Below are positions 6,376-7,137 of a stretch of 7,137 nt of DNA, in pieces. The notes beneath the pieces were generated by a model. That model searched no databases, had not been told where the DNA came from, and was given only the letters and a program-made list of their open reading frames with translations. Within the stretch, counting starts at the first letter, position 1. The number at the start of each line of letters is the position of its first letter. Position numbers and translations under genes: made by a program. Origin of the DNA: Candidatus Omnitrophota bacterium (GTDB lineage Bacteria; Omnitrophota; Gorgyraeia; Gygaellales; Profunditerraquicolaceae); the NCBI GenBank assembly GCA_020052635.1, contig JAGVOR010000097.1:1-7137 (forward strand), in the 5' to 3' direction.

Positions 6376-7137
6376 TTATTTACCGAACTTGTCTCCGTAA
6401 AGCCTGATAATATCATTATAGGTAACTAAAATCGCCAGGGCAATCATCAGAGAAAGCCCGACATTGTTAATCACTTCTTCCGCTTTGACCCCCAATGCTT
6501 TTTTTCTTATTTTTTCCAATCCCAACAGAAATATATGCCCGCCGTCTAAGATCGGCAAAGGCAGAAGATTAAAAATCGCCAGGCTGACGCTTAAAACCGC
6601 CAAAAGATGCAATAAAGCCACAATGCCCAGTTTAGCGGCCTTGGAAGTAATAAAAAATATCCCCAGGGGCCCGGTCATGGAATCCCGCATTGACATTTTA
6701 CCGGTCGTTAACCTCCATAAACCGGTATAAGTCATTGCTGTCAGATCGAATGTTTTTTTAAGCCCTAAATAAGCCGACTCCCAAAATCCATGTTTGGTTT
6801 CAATGATTTCGTCAAAAGGCGAGATCCCGATAATCCCTAAGGCCTTTTTCTGCCCCAGCTGGTCATCCAACAGCTTATCCTTAATCGCAACCTTAAAGTA
6901 CAACGGCTGCTGATCACGCAAAACTTTAAGCTGGACGCTGGAAGAAACTTTCCGGTTACGGATGGCCTCCTGCAAATCATCCCAAAGCATAACTGATCTG
7001 CCGTCGACCTCGACAATATTGTCCCCTGTCTGCAAACCGGCGGCCTTGGCCCCGTACCCGTCGATTAGATCGCCTACCTTGGAGGTCAGGCTGGGATACC
7101 CCACAAACAGAATCATCCAGAAGAATAAAAAACCCAG
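6376..7137 (-). CDS. rseP: RseP-family site-2 intramembrane metalloprotease, 3' part (start outside the window)
   Basis: This family cleaves membrane-embedded substrates, such as anti-sigma factors and signal-peptide remnants, in the inner membrane. The frame is open from the window edge to the TAA at 6376-6378 (253 codons plus stop), so the ATG at 7114-7116 is internal. In order it shows the end of a hydrophobic segment (LGFLFFWMILFVGY), then a PDZ domain (about 6883-7095; AAGLQTGDNIVEVDGRSV). Next is a region ending in the family's MTGPLGIF, then a membrane segment (about 6562-6630). The second zinc-site motif NLLPLPILDGGH (6535-6570) follows, and a last membrane segment (about 6409-6468). 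The LDG motif supplies the third metal ligand; the HExxH helix must lie upstream, outside the window. The rseP-ispG neighbourhood is common in bacteria. Substrates cannot be inferred. Confidence 0.93.
   Translation of the reverse strand: MGFLFFWMILFVGYPSLTSKVGDLIDGYGAKAAGLQTGDNIVEVDGRSVMLWDDLQEAIRNRKVSSSVQLKVLRDQQPLYFKVAIKDKLLDDQLGQKKALGIIGISPFDEIIETKHGFWESAYLGLKKTFDLTAMTYTGLWRLTTGKMSMRDSMTGPLGIFFITSKAAKLGIVALLHLLAVLSVSLAIFNLLPLPILDGGHIFLLGLEKIRKKALGVKAEEVINNVGLSLMIALAILVTYNDIIRLYGDKFGK

Overview
The window is one compact bacterial housekeeping operon with every gene on the minus strand. Read in the direction of transcription (from position 7137 down to 1) the order is rseP (3' part only), ispG, a CpaF/TadA-type secretion ATPase, proS, rimP, nusA and infB (5' part only). 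Junctions are tight: 10 nt between rseP and ispG, a 26-nt overlap of ispG with the ATPase gene, 1 nt to proS, 27 nt to rimP, 13 nt to nusA and 72 nt to infB. No tRNA, rRNA, CRISPR array, insertion sequence or intrinsic terminator is visible. No promoter is visible either, so transcription probably starts upstream of the window, beyond position 7137.

The organism is a bacterium using the standard code, with mid-40s GC as judged by eye. The neighbourhood (RseP and IspG, then ProRS, RimP, NusA and IF2) is the widely conserved envelope/isoprenoid plus translation-factor cluster known from Clostridia, many Gram-negative bacteria and candidate phyla. A Gram-negative-like candidate phylum such as Omnitrophota would fit the compact ProRS, the lone CpaF homologue and the repeat-rich IF2 N-terminus. 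That placement is a low-confidence inference from general impression, not from a search.

Functionally, rseP encodes a site-2-type intramembrane protease and ispG the penultimate MEP-pathway enzyme for isoprenoid synthesis. The ATPase would power assembly of a Tad/Flp-type pilus or a related machine. proS charges tRNA-Pro, rimP matures the 30S subunit, nusA controls transcription elongation, termination and antitermination, and infB is initiation factor IF2.

This is mostly an ordinary region, and I see no undescribed multi-gene system. The points worth a second look are: (1) a ProRS in which the usual ~180-residue editing insertion is replaced by a short four-cysteine, zinc-ribbon-like loop; (2) the solitary CpaF-type ATPase gene embedded between ispG and proS; (3) two mutually exclusive hairpins just before infB, one of which buries its Shine-Dalgarno sequence; (4) an exact 36-bp-period repeat in the IF2 N-terminus; (5) a lysine-rich linker and helix-hairpin-helix tail on NusA.
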